Of a stretch of DNA of 64,000 nt, positions 1-12,100 are shown piece by piece; within the stretch, counting starts at the first letter, position 1; each line of letters starts with the position of its first letter. The notes beneath the pieces are model-generated. The model worked only from the letters and a program-made list of their open reading frames with translations. It had not been told where the DNA came from and did not search any database. Origin of the DNA: Oryzias latipes (taxonomy: Eukaryota; Chordata; Actinopteri; Beloniformes; Adrianichthyidae); the NCBI RefSeq assembly GCF_002234675.1, contig NC_019866.2, positions 25,521,031 through 25,585,030 on the forward strand, written 5' to 3'. The translations under genes and the position numbers were made by a program.

Positions 1-106
1 GACTCTTCCTGGAAGGGGCTCCTCCTCACTGTGTGAATTCACAATGTGAGAACCCACTCGTTTTTGTGGATTGGGAGGGGCTGTTGCTGTGACTGCAGGT
101 CGACGA

Positions 107-133
107 CCCCCCCCCCCCCCCCCCCCCGGGGGG
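107..133. repeat. poly-C tract followed by six G
   Basis: Twenty-one C then six G, just upstream of the first visible STXBP4-like exon. Length in such tracts is prone to sequencing error and real polymorphism. Confidence 0.9.
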
Positions 134-246
134 ATGGATTCGGTGCAGAAAAGCCGTTTCCACTCTGTCAGATTTCACTTCTGCGCACAAAAAGAAATGA
201 TTTGTATCTCAGCTGTGACTGTTTTCCTGTTCCTGTTTCCTGTCAG

Positions 247-3200
247 GCTCTGTCCTTCATCGGTTTGAATGTCACTGAAGAGAAGAGGAAGAAGCTGAGG
301 CAGAGACTGACCCCTGACCCACAAGGCACCGTGGCTTATGGAGGTGAGACACGAATGCTGAGATCGCTCACACGGAATTGTCACTCAGACAGGTCTGAGC
401 AGACACCAGTTGGTCCCATTCAGTGTTTAAATTGCTTTTCTAATTTTACTGATAGATGGTGTGGTTTCTACTGCGCCAGATTTAAATCACAAGTTCAGCC
501 TCACTGCAGCAGAATGAAAATGCTATTTCAATTGGAAAATACATGTTCACAAAAACAATAAATAATAACTACAATCAGCTACTGTGGTGTAAAGATGGGA
601 TAAACCCTGAACAATCTTCCTCTCCATCCCAGAGCCACACAGAAACAGACAGGCCTAGATACCTAAGGAACAATCTGGAGCCGTTGTCCAGCATAACTCC
701 ACAGGGACTTACAGGATTTGAACCAGCAGCTTTCTCGATGAAAGGCAACAGAGTCAACCCCCACAACACAACGCAGCCCCATGACTAAGCAAATGAGGAC
801 AACAAAGTCTTCAGAAGTCAACAGATTGGACTATGAAACAAAGCTTCCCAAAACCCACCTCACTTTTCAGACAATAAGCCGCCCTGGAGTGCAAGGCGCC
901 CTGGAGTGCAAGGTGCCCTGGAGTGCAAGGCGCCCTGGAGTGCAAGGCGCCCTGGAGTGCAAGGTGCTCTGGAGTGCAAGGTGCTCTGGAGTGCAAGGCG
1001 CCCTGGAGTGCAAGGCGCTCTGGAGTGCAAGGCGCCCTGGAGTGCAAGGCACCCTGGAGTCATACTTTTGGGAAAACAGTGTGTCACTTCTAAACAGCTT
1101 CACCAAGCCCAGTGTAACGCTGCCGTCACACCAAATGTGATTCACGTGTCAAATTTGTGTTTGATGTGCATCAGATTTGATCCTCCGTCCATAGTGACCC
1201 CATGTGGAGCCTTTATCCATGTAGGGTCTCTATGTGGACACAGATATTTGGACATGGATTGCTGCCATCTTGTTGAACTTGTTCTCCAACTTCTGTCTTG
1301 TGTTACCTCGTCCTCAGACTTTGTGGAGGCCACCCAAAGCATATTCTCAGAGGATCTGGAGGACCTGGGTTTAGCGACGGCTCCCTTCACTTTCTCCTAT
1401 CACGAAGCAGCCAGTTTGATGGACACGTCAGCCTTTCACTCACCTGTAAGCTCTTTTCACAGCCTTTCATTCTCTCAAAAGAGCTCAGGAGATAACAGAG
1501 AAAGTTGCTGAACTCAGCCCTGATGGTGCTTTTGTGTCTGCAGACATATGAGTCTGACTGCAGCTACAGCAGCGAGGACATGGAGCAGTTCCACACGGAA
1601 GTGAAGCAGCTGCAAACCCAAATGAAGCAGCTGAAGGTGTGTGTCCTGCTGAATTCTCAATGAGCTCTGGTCTGATTCCTGTTCTGAACCGACTCCTCAC
1701 ATGACCAAAACCAAAGAGAACACCACAAAAACATCAGAACCTTTTTCATTTTAAACTTAGAACAAGGTTAGGATGTAGACCAAAGTGGTACTTTTTGGTA
1801 TTTTTAGTAGAAAGAAAGTCCAACATTTTTCCAGGTCACAGTGGTGACACCACTACACGTTAAAGTGGTATGTGGTTACTGCCAAAGAAAACATTCTATC
1901 CAATAATATAGCATTTTAAAACTCCCTCAACTCATGTATATATTTATACATTTTAGAATAATCCATGTTGTTGGAAAACGCCTTTCAGGAAAGGAAAGGA
2001 AAGTGTTGCGGCATGTGGAACAGTATCAGCTCTCGATGGAGGGTTCTGGTTCTGGTGTTTAAAGAAGCTTCTCTTTTTGGACTCCGATGTCTTCCTGGAG
2101 TCCTTCAAACAAGCTGTCCTCTCTGTCCAGAATGGGACTTTATGGCAGATCCACTGTCCTCAGGGGGAACTGCTGAGTCCTGCTGTTGTGGGTCTTCTCT
2201 CCTTTCGGGGGGATCCTGACTGCACTGGACAGCGGAGACCTCATTGGTCCACTTCTCCCTCCGTGTTATTTTTGGGATGGACCTGTTTTGGTTTCACTGT
2301 GTTGTTGGGTTTGTAGTTTAAATTCCAATTCCAGTTTGAGTTAACAGAGATGTTGTGTTTAAGGATCCCTCAGAGTTTCTCAAACCTTCAGAGAGAAAGG
2401 TTGTTTCTCTGTTGTGGTCGTCTAAAGATCTCCTTAGCTTGTCTTTCACCAAAATCACGCTGGAAGAAGCTCCGTTCAGTTTGCAGGTTCCTGCTGTCGT
2501 TGCACAGAACAGTGCATGAAGTGTGATTGTGTTGGTGGAACAGTCAGAAGGAATTCTGATACTTTCTGTTCAGAGAGGATCATTTACCTAAAGTTATTGG
2601 TTTAAATTTAAAATGAGGGGGTGTGGAATGAGTGAGGTCATTTTCAAAGCCACGCCCACACTCTGGACCTGTCTGCAGGTGATGCTGAAGGACATGGAGC
2701 ATAGCAAGAAAACTCTGGAGGAGGAGCTCCAGAAGACGTCTGAGGTGAGGTTTCTACCAGAGCTCGTCCCTGCTCACCTCCCATCGGCCACCACGCACTC
2801 TGAACCAAGTCGCTGTCCCTCCAGAAAGCCTGTCTGACTGTAGAGGAGAACACTCGACTGAAAAGTCGCTTACAAGCAGCCGAGTCGGACACGGTGCAGA
2901 GGCAGGCCAGCAGTGCAGAGCAGGACTACGAGGAGGTCATCCAGCTGCTGGAGGCGGAGATCCAAGACCTGAAGAACCAGCTCGCCATCAAGAGGCAAGG
3001 CAGAGGAGCAGAGCCCCCCAAGGTGCACAAACATCTCCCAAAAGTTTGGTTTGTCATCTGATTCCTCCCAAATGTTTCAGTTTGTCAGCAGCTTGAATGA
3101 GTGTGAGACACAAACACAACGTGGATCAGGTTCTCTTGTGAACTCGGTCCTGCAGACGGCGTTCATCATGGGGACTCAAACACTGGATGCTTTTATCCCA

Positions 3201-6200
3201 CCAGCAGCTTTGGGGGGCCAGAGACAAATGAAAGAACAGAATCAGAATCAAGTCATTTGTATATCGGAGCAGAAAATGAGACTTTTGACACGAGTTGTGT
3301 CCCTCACACACCACCTTTTCTGGTCTGTTCTCTCTCATCTTGACGTCATGAAACCTGGAGTCATCTGAAGCAGGCGAGCTAGTTTTCCTTCTGTCACGCC
3401 CCACTAGCACCACATGGGTTGTTTGTTCGCATCCCTGGCTCCATTTTTCAACTCTTTTTACCATCAGGGCCCAGGCCGGGGGTGTCGCTTACATTTTATC
3501 TGCCTGTGAGATTCGTCATGTCTCACACTCACAGCATCGCCATCTGAAGTCCAGAAAGCGGTTCTGTGGAACATCTCTGCGGGGCGCCTGAGGCCCCGCG
3601 CCTGAGGCCGACATGAGGGCCTCACAGCTGCAAAAGAGCTGAGGGAATTCTCTGAATCGGCTGCGATCTGGCTGCACCCGTATCCACATTTGTACCCAGT
3701 ACAATCCACAAAGGAACGTGTTTGCCTTTTTCTTTGTCGAGCATAAAAACAACAATGCTTGTGTGTCCAGGATGAAGTGCTGGAGTTAAACAGAAGACTG
3801 ACGAATATCGACTCCCAGCTGAGGAAATCAGAGGTGAACAGGAAACACCTGGAGATCTCCAACAGGAAGCTGCTGGGCTTTGCTCAGGTAAGAGAGGCTC
3901 CGGTCAGAAAGTGTCTGCCACCCGTCTATCAGAGTCAGGCTCACTCGCATTTGAATGTGGCCTTTGTGTGAGGAAGGAGGTGCAAACCCTAGCTGGTGAC
4001 CCACAGTGGTCCCCCCCCTCATGGTTCACTGATCTCAGTTCAGCTTTAACAGAGTAAAAGGACCAGTGGATGCTAGAACCCGTCTGGAGAGAATCTAGCA
4101 AGTCCCTTACAGCTGACAAACTGACACGGGTCAGTGAGAAAACAGTCCCAGAGGTCATCATCCATCTGAGGTCATCCACCCACCGCCTCCATCCGCTTCC
4201 AGTAGTATTCCTCTGGGCCTTTGGGGGGGGAGCGTTTTATTCAGCACCCACATTTGAACTTCACATTTTGCAGCGGCAAAGGAAAGTGATATCTATGCTG
4301 ATGATCATGATGTGTTGAATAAAGCATCAGTTCAGAGAAAGTTCACCTATGACCACTTGTTTTTGTCCAGATGATGAAGATTAAGTTTGTTTTAAAGAAG
4401 CCGGCGCAGTGATACAGAACATTTAAGTTATGTGACCGGAACTACTTTTTTAGGTGTCTGTTATCACTTTTTAATGCACATGTAGCAGCCAATCAGAATC
4501 GAGGATTCACCCGGACCGTGGTATAACTATAAAGCATGTTCAGCATGGTTCTGCATGAATATGTGTATGTGCAGGTTAGAGCATGAATTTATTTTCTCTT
4601 TTCATTTTCCTGTTGATGGGATTTTATTTATTTATTTTCCAGGAAACAGAATTGGAAATGTTTCTGCTTAAAAAGTTGATTTAATGTCGTTTCATGACTT
4701 TCTTTTCAGGAAGTGACATCATTCTCCATCTCAGTGCTCTAGAACACACACATTAAAAATGAAAAGAACACAACAATCACGTGATGAACAGTAGACTGCT
4801 GCTTTAAAAGGATCCTAAAATAAATCCGACTTCACTAATAGGGTGCAAATATTTGGATTCTCTTGGATGAAGATCTTTAGATGTGAGGAAGGAAGCGGCA
4901 GAGAGACGGTGAGGCGTCAATCACCATGTTTGCTCCTTTATGACCCACGGACCAAAATGCCCCAGCACCATCTCCATCTGCCTCTGGAGCTCAGCTCTAG
5001 GCTGTGCTGTAGGGGGCTTTAGCAGGAACAGAGTTGCCCCTCTGTGAGACCCAGCTTAGCCTGTTTTCTAGATTCAGTCCTTCATGTGCTCATTCCATCA
5101 CGTATGTCACTCATCTTGATTTCAGCTGTTAGCAGACATGATGTCCAACAGTCCGGTCTCACATCATTGCCGTCTGTCTCCACAGAACGTCCACAAAGTG
5201 CTGACCATGCCCAGTCTCTTTGGAGGAGAGGGGTGAGCATCCACGGCCGGACGTTTCAGCTTTGCTGGGGCTCTCCTGCAATAATCCTGCTGTGTCGTCT
5301 TTCCTGCAACAGGTCACCCAGTGCCACAGAAAACCCCGACACCCCGTCGCCCCTCCCTGATCCTGCCTCTCAGCTGGCTGCGGAGGCAAAAGAGCTGGTG
5401 GAGGGGGCGTGCAGCGGCGCCGCGACAGACACAGGTACAACGAAACATGACGAGGGGGACATGTGGAGGAGAGGAAACGGCAGGAGCTGAAAACAAACAG
5501 AAGCACCGTGTCTGAGGCCGAGTCCTCCGTCAGGTCGGAAACAGATCAGAGCAAAGCTGGACAGAAAACCGAGGAAAAATGGTCCTTCACAGATAAGCAG
5601 GTCTCACCGACAGTTTCAGAGCTCCACCAAGAAACACAAGCTGAAACTAAAGCGGAAAGTGAAGCAGAAAGTGAAGCAGAAAGCGAAGCAGCAAGTGAAG
5701 CAGAAACTGAAGCAGAAAGCGAAGCAGAAAGTGAAGCAGAAAGCGAAGCAGAAACTGAAGCAGAAAGTGAAGCAGCAAGTGAAGCAGAAAGTGAAACAGA
5801 AAGCGAAGCAGAAACTGAAGCAGAAAGCGAAGCAGAAAGTGAAGCAGAAAGTGAAGCAGCAAGTGAAGCAGAAACTGAAGCAGAAAGCGAAGCAGAAAGT
5901 GAAGCAGAAAGCGAAGCAGAAACTGAAGCAGAAAGTGAAGCAGCAAGTGAAGCAGAAAGTGAAACAGAAAGCGAAGCAGAAACTGAAGCAGAAAGCGAAG
6001 CAGAAAGTGAAGCAGAAAGTGAAGCAGCAAGTGAAGCAGAAACTGAAGCAGAAAGTGAAGCAGAAAGTGAAGCAGAAACTGAAGCAGAAACTGAAGCAGA
6101 AACTGAAGCAGCAAGTGAAGCAGAAAGTGAAACAGAAAGCGAAGCAGAAACTGAAGCAGAAAGCGAAGCAGAAAGTGAAGCAGAAAGTGAAGCAGAAACT

Positions 6201-6600
6201 GAAGCAGAAACTGAAGCAGAAACTGAAGCAGAAACTGAAGCAGAAACTGAAGCAGCAAGTGAAGCAGAAAGTGAAGCAGAAACTGAAGCAGAAACTGAAG
6301 CAGAAACTGAAGCAGAAACTGAAGCAGCAAGTGAAGCAGAAAGTGAAGCAGAAACTGAAGCAGAAACTGAAGCAGAAACTGAAGCAGAAACTGAAGCAGC
6401 AAGTGAAGCAGAAAGCGAAGCAGAAACTGAAGCAGAAAGTGAAGCAGAAAGTGAAGCAGAAACTGAAGCATAAGTGAAACAGTCACTCGGCTCTGCTTCA
6501 GCAGATGAAGCCTTCCTCAGCTTGTTATCTAATGAAACTTCATAGCCTCCTCTGCCTCTCTCCAGATGCCACGTTGGATGAGGATTCTCATCACGTCTGA
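247..6600 (+). CDS. stxbp4: STXBP4 (Synip)-like coiled-coil protein, 3' part of gene (partial)
   Basis: Nine exons with consistent GT-AG borders and phases: 247-343, 1318-1445, 1544-1636, 2679-2744, 2825-3022, 3771-3887, 5186-5232, 5313-5434, 6566-6600 (300 codons plus TGA). The first exons encode the helical block around [16 protein letters not shown], matching the segment after the PDZ domain in mammalian STXBP4 (GTVSFGDFVQVARNLF). Then come a coiled coil ([20 protein letters not shown] in exon 5; [12 protein letters not shown] in exon 6) and the conserved [10 protein letters not shown] segment in exon 8. STXBP4 binds syntaxin-4 and restrains insulin-stimulated GLUT4 vesicle fusion; it also stabilises deltaNp63. 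The PDZ domain lies left of the window. The C-terminal WW domain of the mammalian protein is not seen: the best last exon follows a good polypyrimidine tract and ends DEDSHHV-stop. The last exon is the least certain part. A paralogue of STXBP4 is possible. Confidence 0.83.
640..795 (-). repeat. possible tRNA-derived SINE fragment
   Basis: The minus strand contains a Pol III B-box-like GGTTCAAATCC within a tRNA-arm-like stretch. No convincing A box or tail was seen, so it may be an old SINE remnant. It lies in an STXBP4-like intron. Confidence 0.3.
880..1060. repeat. 17-bp minisatellite, about 10-11 copies
   Basis: Tandem copies of CCCTGGAGTGCAAGGCG with small variants (GGTG, CTCT) in the intron before the exon at 1318. 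The unit is not a multiple of three, so frames shift between copies and the apparent ORFs here are artefacts. Confidence 0.93.
3888..5185 (+). other. STXBP4-like intron without recognisable features
   Basis: About 1.3 kb between exons 6 and 7. Moderately A/T-rich; no coding exon, tandem array or delimited transposon was recognised, though short fish-repeat-like stretches around 4390-4530 may be degraded MITE sequence. Confidence 0.5.
5637..6473. repeat. 12-bp minisatellite with 168-bp higher-order period
   Basis: About 70 copies of GAAGCAGAAACT-type 12-mers (variants AGT, AGC, GCA, ACA). The rare variant GTGAAACAG recurs at about 5791, 5959 and 6127, exactly 168 bp (14 units) apart, so blocks were amplified together. 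No unit contains a stop in two plus frames or one minus frame, which produces ORFs of 270-336 codons. I place it in the last intron (5435-6565) of the STXBP4-like gene, because no ATG and no good acceptor open the E/S/A/T frame. Confidence 0.92.
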
Positions 6601-7813
6601 GCAGCAGAGGTCGGGATCCTGAAGAGCAGCTGAACCTCCGGACTCTTCCTCACAGGCAGCAGCACACGGTGCCGGTCCAGCACATCCCAAATCGCGCTCG
6701 CTTGTGCGCGCATAGATGAACATGCAGCGCTTCTGAACCAACCTCCACACTGACAGCAGGTGGCGCTAAAGGTCTGCATGAGCTTATCCACACTGGTAGA
6801 CCCTCCTCCCTGAGTCTTTTGTAAAATCCACCAATTATTTTCAATGCTTCATGTGTGGGAGGGGCTTGTTTGACAGGGGGAGGCCTCCTAAGCAGAACTT
6901 CTGACCAACTGGCTGCACAGAAAAGTCTCCTCTCTTTGTGGTCCAATTCAGAACCTGAGGGGGGCTCAGCCATGGATCTGTGGGGGGGCAACAAAGCAAA
7001 GCTTTAAGGCAGACAGCTTCAGAAGAGTTAGAAACTGAGTAGTCCCAGCAGATCGCATCTTTGGTGTTGCTTCCTTTTCTGTCATGTTTTATATTAAAAG
7101 AAGAATTGAGAAGTGAACGAGTCTCCATGTCCTGTGAAACCCCCCCCCCCAGGTCCCAGCGATGTTATGACGAGTATAGCATCACATTCCATCGCTCCTG
7201 CTTCACTTTTCAGCGGAACAATCGTTGAATCTATAAAAGACCAGCTTAAGTGAATCCTGATGTCTGCTGCAGCATTCAGTCATACAATCCCATTTCTGCC
7301 TTTGTGAACAGATTTTGAAAAATATTATCCAATTTTAAGCCAGAGGGAACTTTTAGAGGTCATGCGATGGTCCAGCAGAACCCAGCAGACAACGTTCAGA
7401 TCTAAGATGACTGCAGCTGCACCACTTTCCCTCCTTGATCTTTGGCTCCAACTCAGACAGATGATCTTCAGCTGAGAAATATCATGAAGAGATGACGTAG
7501 AGAAAGGTGGTTCATGTCAAATCTTCCTCTCACAGTAAAACTGGAGTCCAAATGAAGGTCATTGGGTCGGATTCTGTTCTGAAGTGAATCTGTCAACAGC
7601 TCGGGGCAAAACGTCGCAATTTTCTCAAGAAAAAGGAAGTTATCAAATTCCTAAATCTGTCAGTCAAGCCTGAAGATGAGCACAACAAAGTTGATGTTTA
7701 ATGTAGATAAAACTTAGACAATGGAAATAATAAATCTGCATTCAACCTACCACACTGAAAAGCAACAAATGACAACCTAACATTACACAAGAGTACCAGA
7801 GTCTAGTGAAAGA
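6601..7813. other. 3' flank of STXBP4-like gene, no gene seen
   Basis: Probable 3' UTR and intergenic sequence. An ATTAAA poly(A)-signal variant occurs near 7094. No conserved ORF was found. Confidence 0.45.
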
Positions 7814-8022
7814 AACCCCTGTGCTATCCTAGGCACTTTAACATTGGGAGTTGGGTCATCTAGACCCACTAGACAGAGCTCTGACCCTTTTTTCTTCAAT
7901 GATTTGTGATCTTCACTGGTGTCCATGGATTACATGACATCTTTCCACCTTTATCATGGTAGGGAGAACACATCAATGGAAGGGTGGGTCATCTAGACCC
8001 CATGAGATAACACAAGGGTTGT
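7814..8022 (-). mobile_element. piggyBac-type MITE (copy 1)
   Basis: About 210 bp bounded by inverted CCCTGTGCTATC / GATAACACAAGGGTT. It is the inverted relative of the copy at 29548-29761, sharing the interior (two GGGTC(A)TCTAGACCC motifs and TTTCCACCTTTATC). Confidence 0.75.
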
Positions 8023-8039
8023 GAGAAAAAATGATTGGC

Positions 8040-8560
8040 AACGGTCCAGTTCCTGCAGGTTCTGACCTCAGAGACATCATAGAATTCCACCAGAACGACC
8101 CAACTTCCTGTTCATGGATGATGATGCTCCACTACATGCTGCCAGAAGTATCACAGATGGACTTCAGGAAGTGGGCGTGGCCTCATGGTTGACCCAGCAA
8201 TGACCCCTGACCTGAACCCCATAGAGCAGGTCTGGGACCAGCTGAAGCAGAGACTCGATGACCAGACGCCCAAGTGACCTGCAGAACCGCATGTTGGACC
8301 GCCTCAGAACATCATGAGGTTAGTGAGGAGCAGGAGACGCCGAGGTCCAGCTGTCACTGCAGCCGATGGAGGACAAACTGCTGACACGGTCCATGTTTGG
8401 GATTTTATTATTGTCCTAATGTTTGGGGTAATAAATATCCAATGAATGAAAGTGGTGTTTCTCTTATTTTAGTTTTCTGCGTTTCATTGAAATACCAAAT
8501 AGGAAAAGCACTCATGGAAATAACAGTTATCAGGGTGAGTAGTGTACATGTGTGAAACAG
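8040..8560 (+). mobile_element. degenerate Tc1/mariner-like transposon 3' half
   Basis: Conceptual translation gives FMDDDAPLHAAR and, after a few breaks, IEQVWDQLKQRL, corresponding to the second aspartate and the D-x-NPIE-x-x-W region of Tc1 DDE transposases. Stops and frameshifts show it is dead. The terminal region is shared in inverse orientation with 35100-35480. Confidence 0.75.
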
Positions 8561-8835
8561 TAGATTCTGATGGCAGTTTTTATTTCATATGTGTTTTTTC
8601 ATTTTAGTGGCTTAATTCTTATTTTAACTGTGATCACCAGTTTAAAGGACCATCTGTGCACAGCGCCCTCTGTTGGCCTAATGCTTGACCCCCCCCCCCC
8701 CGAGAATCAGGTGCAACTGTAACGGGAAAAGATAAAAACCATTTCTGTACTTTATCAACGTATTTTAAAATAACAAAATATTGAGAAAAAGCCTTTTTCT
8801 CATTTGTTTCCTTTCAAAATCAGAATCTTCTGATG

Positions 8836-8841
8836 TTTATT
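8836..8841 (-). promoter_or_regulatory. candidate RRN3 poly(A) signal
   Basis: AATAAA on the minus strand about 270 nt past the RRN3 stop codon. Chosen by position only; other A/T-rich candidates exist further on. Confidence 0.35.
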
Positions 8842-9112
8842 TACAGGAAGAGGCTTCAGGTTCAGACACACGGCTGTGCAGCTCGGATCTGCTTCTCATC
8901 AGTGTGGGAGGAACGTTCACACAAACAGCATCAGTTCATTAGCCAAATGTTCAACACACTCAGTGTTCGTTCATGACTACAACTGTAAAGACATGGGGTG
9001 AGGGGGGGCTGCCATCCGTACACCTCCCACTGCCGTCTGCAGGCAGGACTCATCTGGGACAGCGATGATGTCCTACCGCTGGCTTGGATTTGACCCCCAA
9101 AGGTCTGCAGGT

Positions 9113-12100
9113 CTACAGCCTGAAAGGCCACTGTCTGTTGGGGGGGGGGGATCCCACGCTGCTCGGGCCGCAGATGTCAGAACCGCAGGAGCTGGGAGTC
9201 ATTCCCAGGATGACCTCTGCAGGGGGCGTCTCCTCGCACAGGAAGTCGTCCTCATCCTCCTTTGACGCCTGTCACACATCCAGAGTTTTCATCCAAATGT
9301 TTAGTTTGACAATAAAATCCAAACAACCTGAAGAAAAGTCTGTTCACTGAGGTGGACTGTAAGCTATCAGAAGAATGCTGTGGTGCTCAGGGGGAATTAA
9401 AGCTCCAAAGAGTTTGATTGACAGATTCTCCCCAGCTCCCCTTCAGTGGGAGGGGTGTGGCCTGGTTGCCATAGGAATGTAGACGAGCCAATCACAGCTT
9501 ACTGAGGACGTCTGGTTCCAACATGGCGAACGACATGTTGCGGGAAAATGGCAACTGAGCATGTAACACCCATTGAACACTGACGTCATTTGGTTGGAAC
9601 CAGAAGCAAGGCCTTTTTCTATGGGTGACGTCACACCCGACTCGTCAAGATATGTAATTTACAGTGAATGGTACGGACGCCACCTGAGGGATCATCCGTT
9701 TTTGGGGCTGTTTTTCAGCAAAGGGACCAGGATGACTGATCCGTGTAAAGGAAAGAATGAATGGGGCCATGGATGGTCAGATTCTGAGTGAAAACCCTCC
9801 ATCAGCATTGAAGATGAATCGTGGCATAACAACCATCCCAAACACACGTTGCCCGGGTAACAAAGGAGTGGCTTCATGAGAAGCGTTTCAAGGTCCTGGA
9901 GTGGCCCAGTCAGTCTCCAGATCTCAACCCCATAGAAAATCTCTGGAGGGAGTAGAAGGTCTGTGTTGCCCAGCAACAGCCCCAAACCAGAACTGAGCCT
10001 CCTCCATGTTTCACAGTAGGGACACTGTTCTTTTGGTTGGAGAGTCTACCAACATAGAGCTGATGTTTCTTACCAAAATGCTCCAGTTTGGTCTCATCAT
10101 TTTCCCAGAAGCTTTGTGGCTTGTCAACATGCATTTTGGTAAATTCCAGTCTACAGAAGATCTGTAGTGTTCATAGAACAGAATGCATCAACTTTCCTTA
10201 CCAACCCTACAAAATGATGACATTTTTCCTCGTCTTTCTCTTCAGTTCTGCTAACATTTAGCCTTTTCTCCTCTCATGCAGGTTTTCTGCTCCTGGTTCA
10301 GCCTCATTGTTGTAACTCAATTCTGTCTTTAAATAAATATCTTTACATAAATGAAGTGAGCACCAGTATATAGCAAGAGTTTCAAGAACTGAATCATGCA
10401 TATGGTCCCACTAAACCTCCAGAAACCCTCCCTGGCCCCCACCTGCTGGCTGGTTGTCGTGGGAAACAGCTCGGTGTCGGCCAGTTCCTCCCAGACTTGA
10501 TACAGCGGCTCGACCATCAGGCCAGACCTGTGCCCCCCCCCCAAACACACAGGCATAAATCAGGATAAGTGAGAAACGAGGGTTTGTCAGTCTGATGGGT
10601 TCAAGGTTCAGAGCTGGACCTCCTGAGCAGGTAGGGGTCAAAGGGGAAGAAGCTGTCCAGGGGGTTGGTGTTGGTGCTCACATGGTCCCTCCCTGAGGAG
10701 CCGTGCACCACAGGAAGCGCATGCCGACTGTTCCTCTCCAGGATGGTGTAGCAGAAAACCACCTGGTACTTCCTGGAAAAGGAGGATTGGACAGTTGGAC
10801 AGGAAATGGGGACCAGATCGTGGATCAGGAATGGGACGTGCCCCCCCCCATTCCCTCACCTTTAGTAATCTTTGGTACAAAATCTACATTTTTACTTTTT
10901 CCATGTTTGAAACAAGTTTCGTTCTGGAACATCCTTTCCAGCTGCTCACCTGGTGACGGCAGCAAACATGACGGCCACAGACGGCAGGCAGACTTTCAGA
11001 GGGTTCAGCTGACTCATCACAACCCGTTCCAGGTTCATGCTCTGCAGGTACTCCAGCCCTGAAACACACGCCACGGTTGTCATCACGGCTTCCTGCTCCA
11101 AGCGACGTGGGGTTTTCCAGTAGCTCACCTTTCTTCATGCCGGCCTCCAGGATGGCTCTGTGTCTGAACACCAGCGTGTAGAAGAGCGCCTGGCAGGACG
11201 CATAAAAAGGCCCGTGCAGGCTGAGGTCACAGCACACCTGCCGGTCGCTGCGCTCCTGACTGTCCAGGTAACCGTGGATCCAACCCACAAGCAGATCCAG
11301 ACAGGCCCGGACAGTTCTGAGGACACCAGACTCTCAGTCAGCCTCAGAGTTTTGGCCAGAATCGTCTGGTTTTTGTGTTTTTGTGTCTGTGGTGTGTTTG
11401 CCAAGTCTGCACGTTCAGGGGGCTTTATTCTATCTTTAGATGACAGCAGATTCAGATTAAGAAGATGAAAACAAAACTGTTCAATATTACACCAAAGACA
11501 ACTTCATGGAAGCATCTATTTGGTAAATGTGCTTCACTTGAAGCAGCAGTATTCTTCTCTGAGTCGTTCTGAATATCCTGCTGAAGGTTTTTCATACGTG
11601 AGCAGAGACATGTGGGGGGGGGTGAAATGACAATAATGCCTCCTCATCCTCATCCTGAGCCTTCATCCCCTCCTGTGTTCTTCAGTGACAGTTGTGCACA
11701 GACTCACTGCATGGGAATAAACTTGGCTCTGGCCAGGAAGCTGCCCAAGTATGCGGCGGCGCTTTGGCGGAGGACGACAGGCTGGGAGGGGCTCTGCAGG
11801 ACCCTCCACAGGTGGTCCAGGAAGGCCTCAGTCAGAGCCTGAAACGCAGAAACGCCCCCATGAGGAGGCGTGTCATGACATCACAGACCCCTGCAGGACA
11901 GGAAGCAGACACACACGCACACACACGTACACACACACCTATACACACACGTACAAACACACGCACACAAACACACACAAACACACACGAACACACACAC
12001 AGGCACACACCTACACACACACACCTATCCACACACGTACAAACACACGCACACAAACACACACAAACACGCACGAACACACACACAGGCACACACCTAC

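Noticed and set aside
46..561. 171-codon plus ORF at the window start
   Set aside because: Only 247-343 is an exon; the rest is intron read through, including the poly-C tract.
5463..6473. 336-codon acidic E/S/A/T repeat ORF
   Set aside because: Opens at GTG, not ATG, and exists because the 12-bp unit has no stops in several frames; placed in an intron. Left as a question in the findings.
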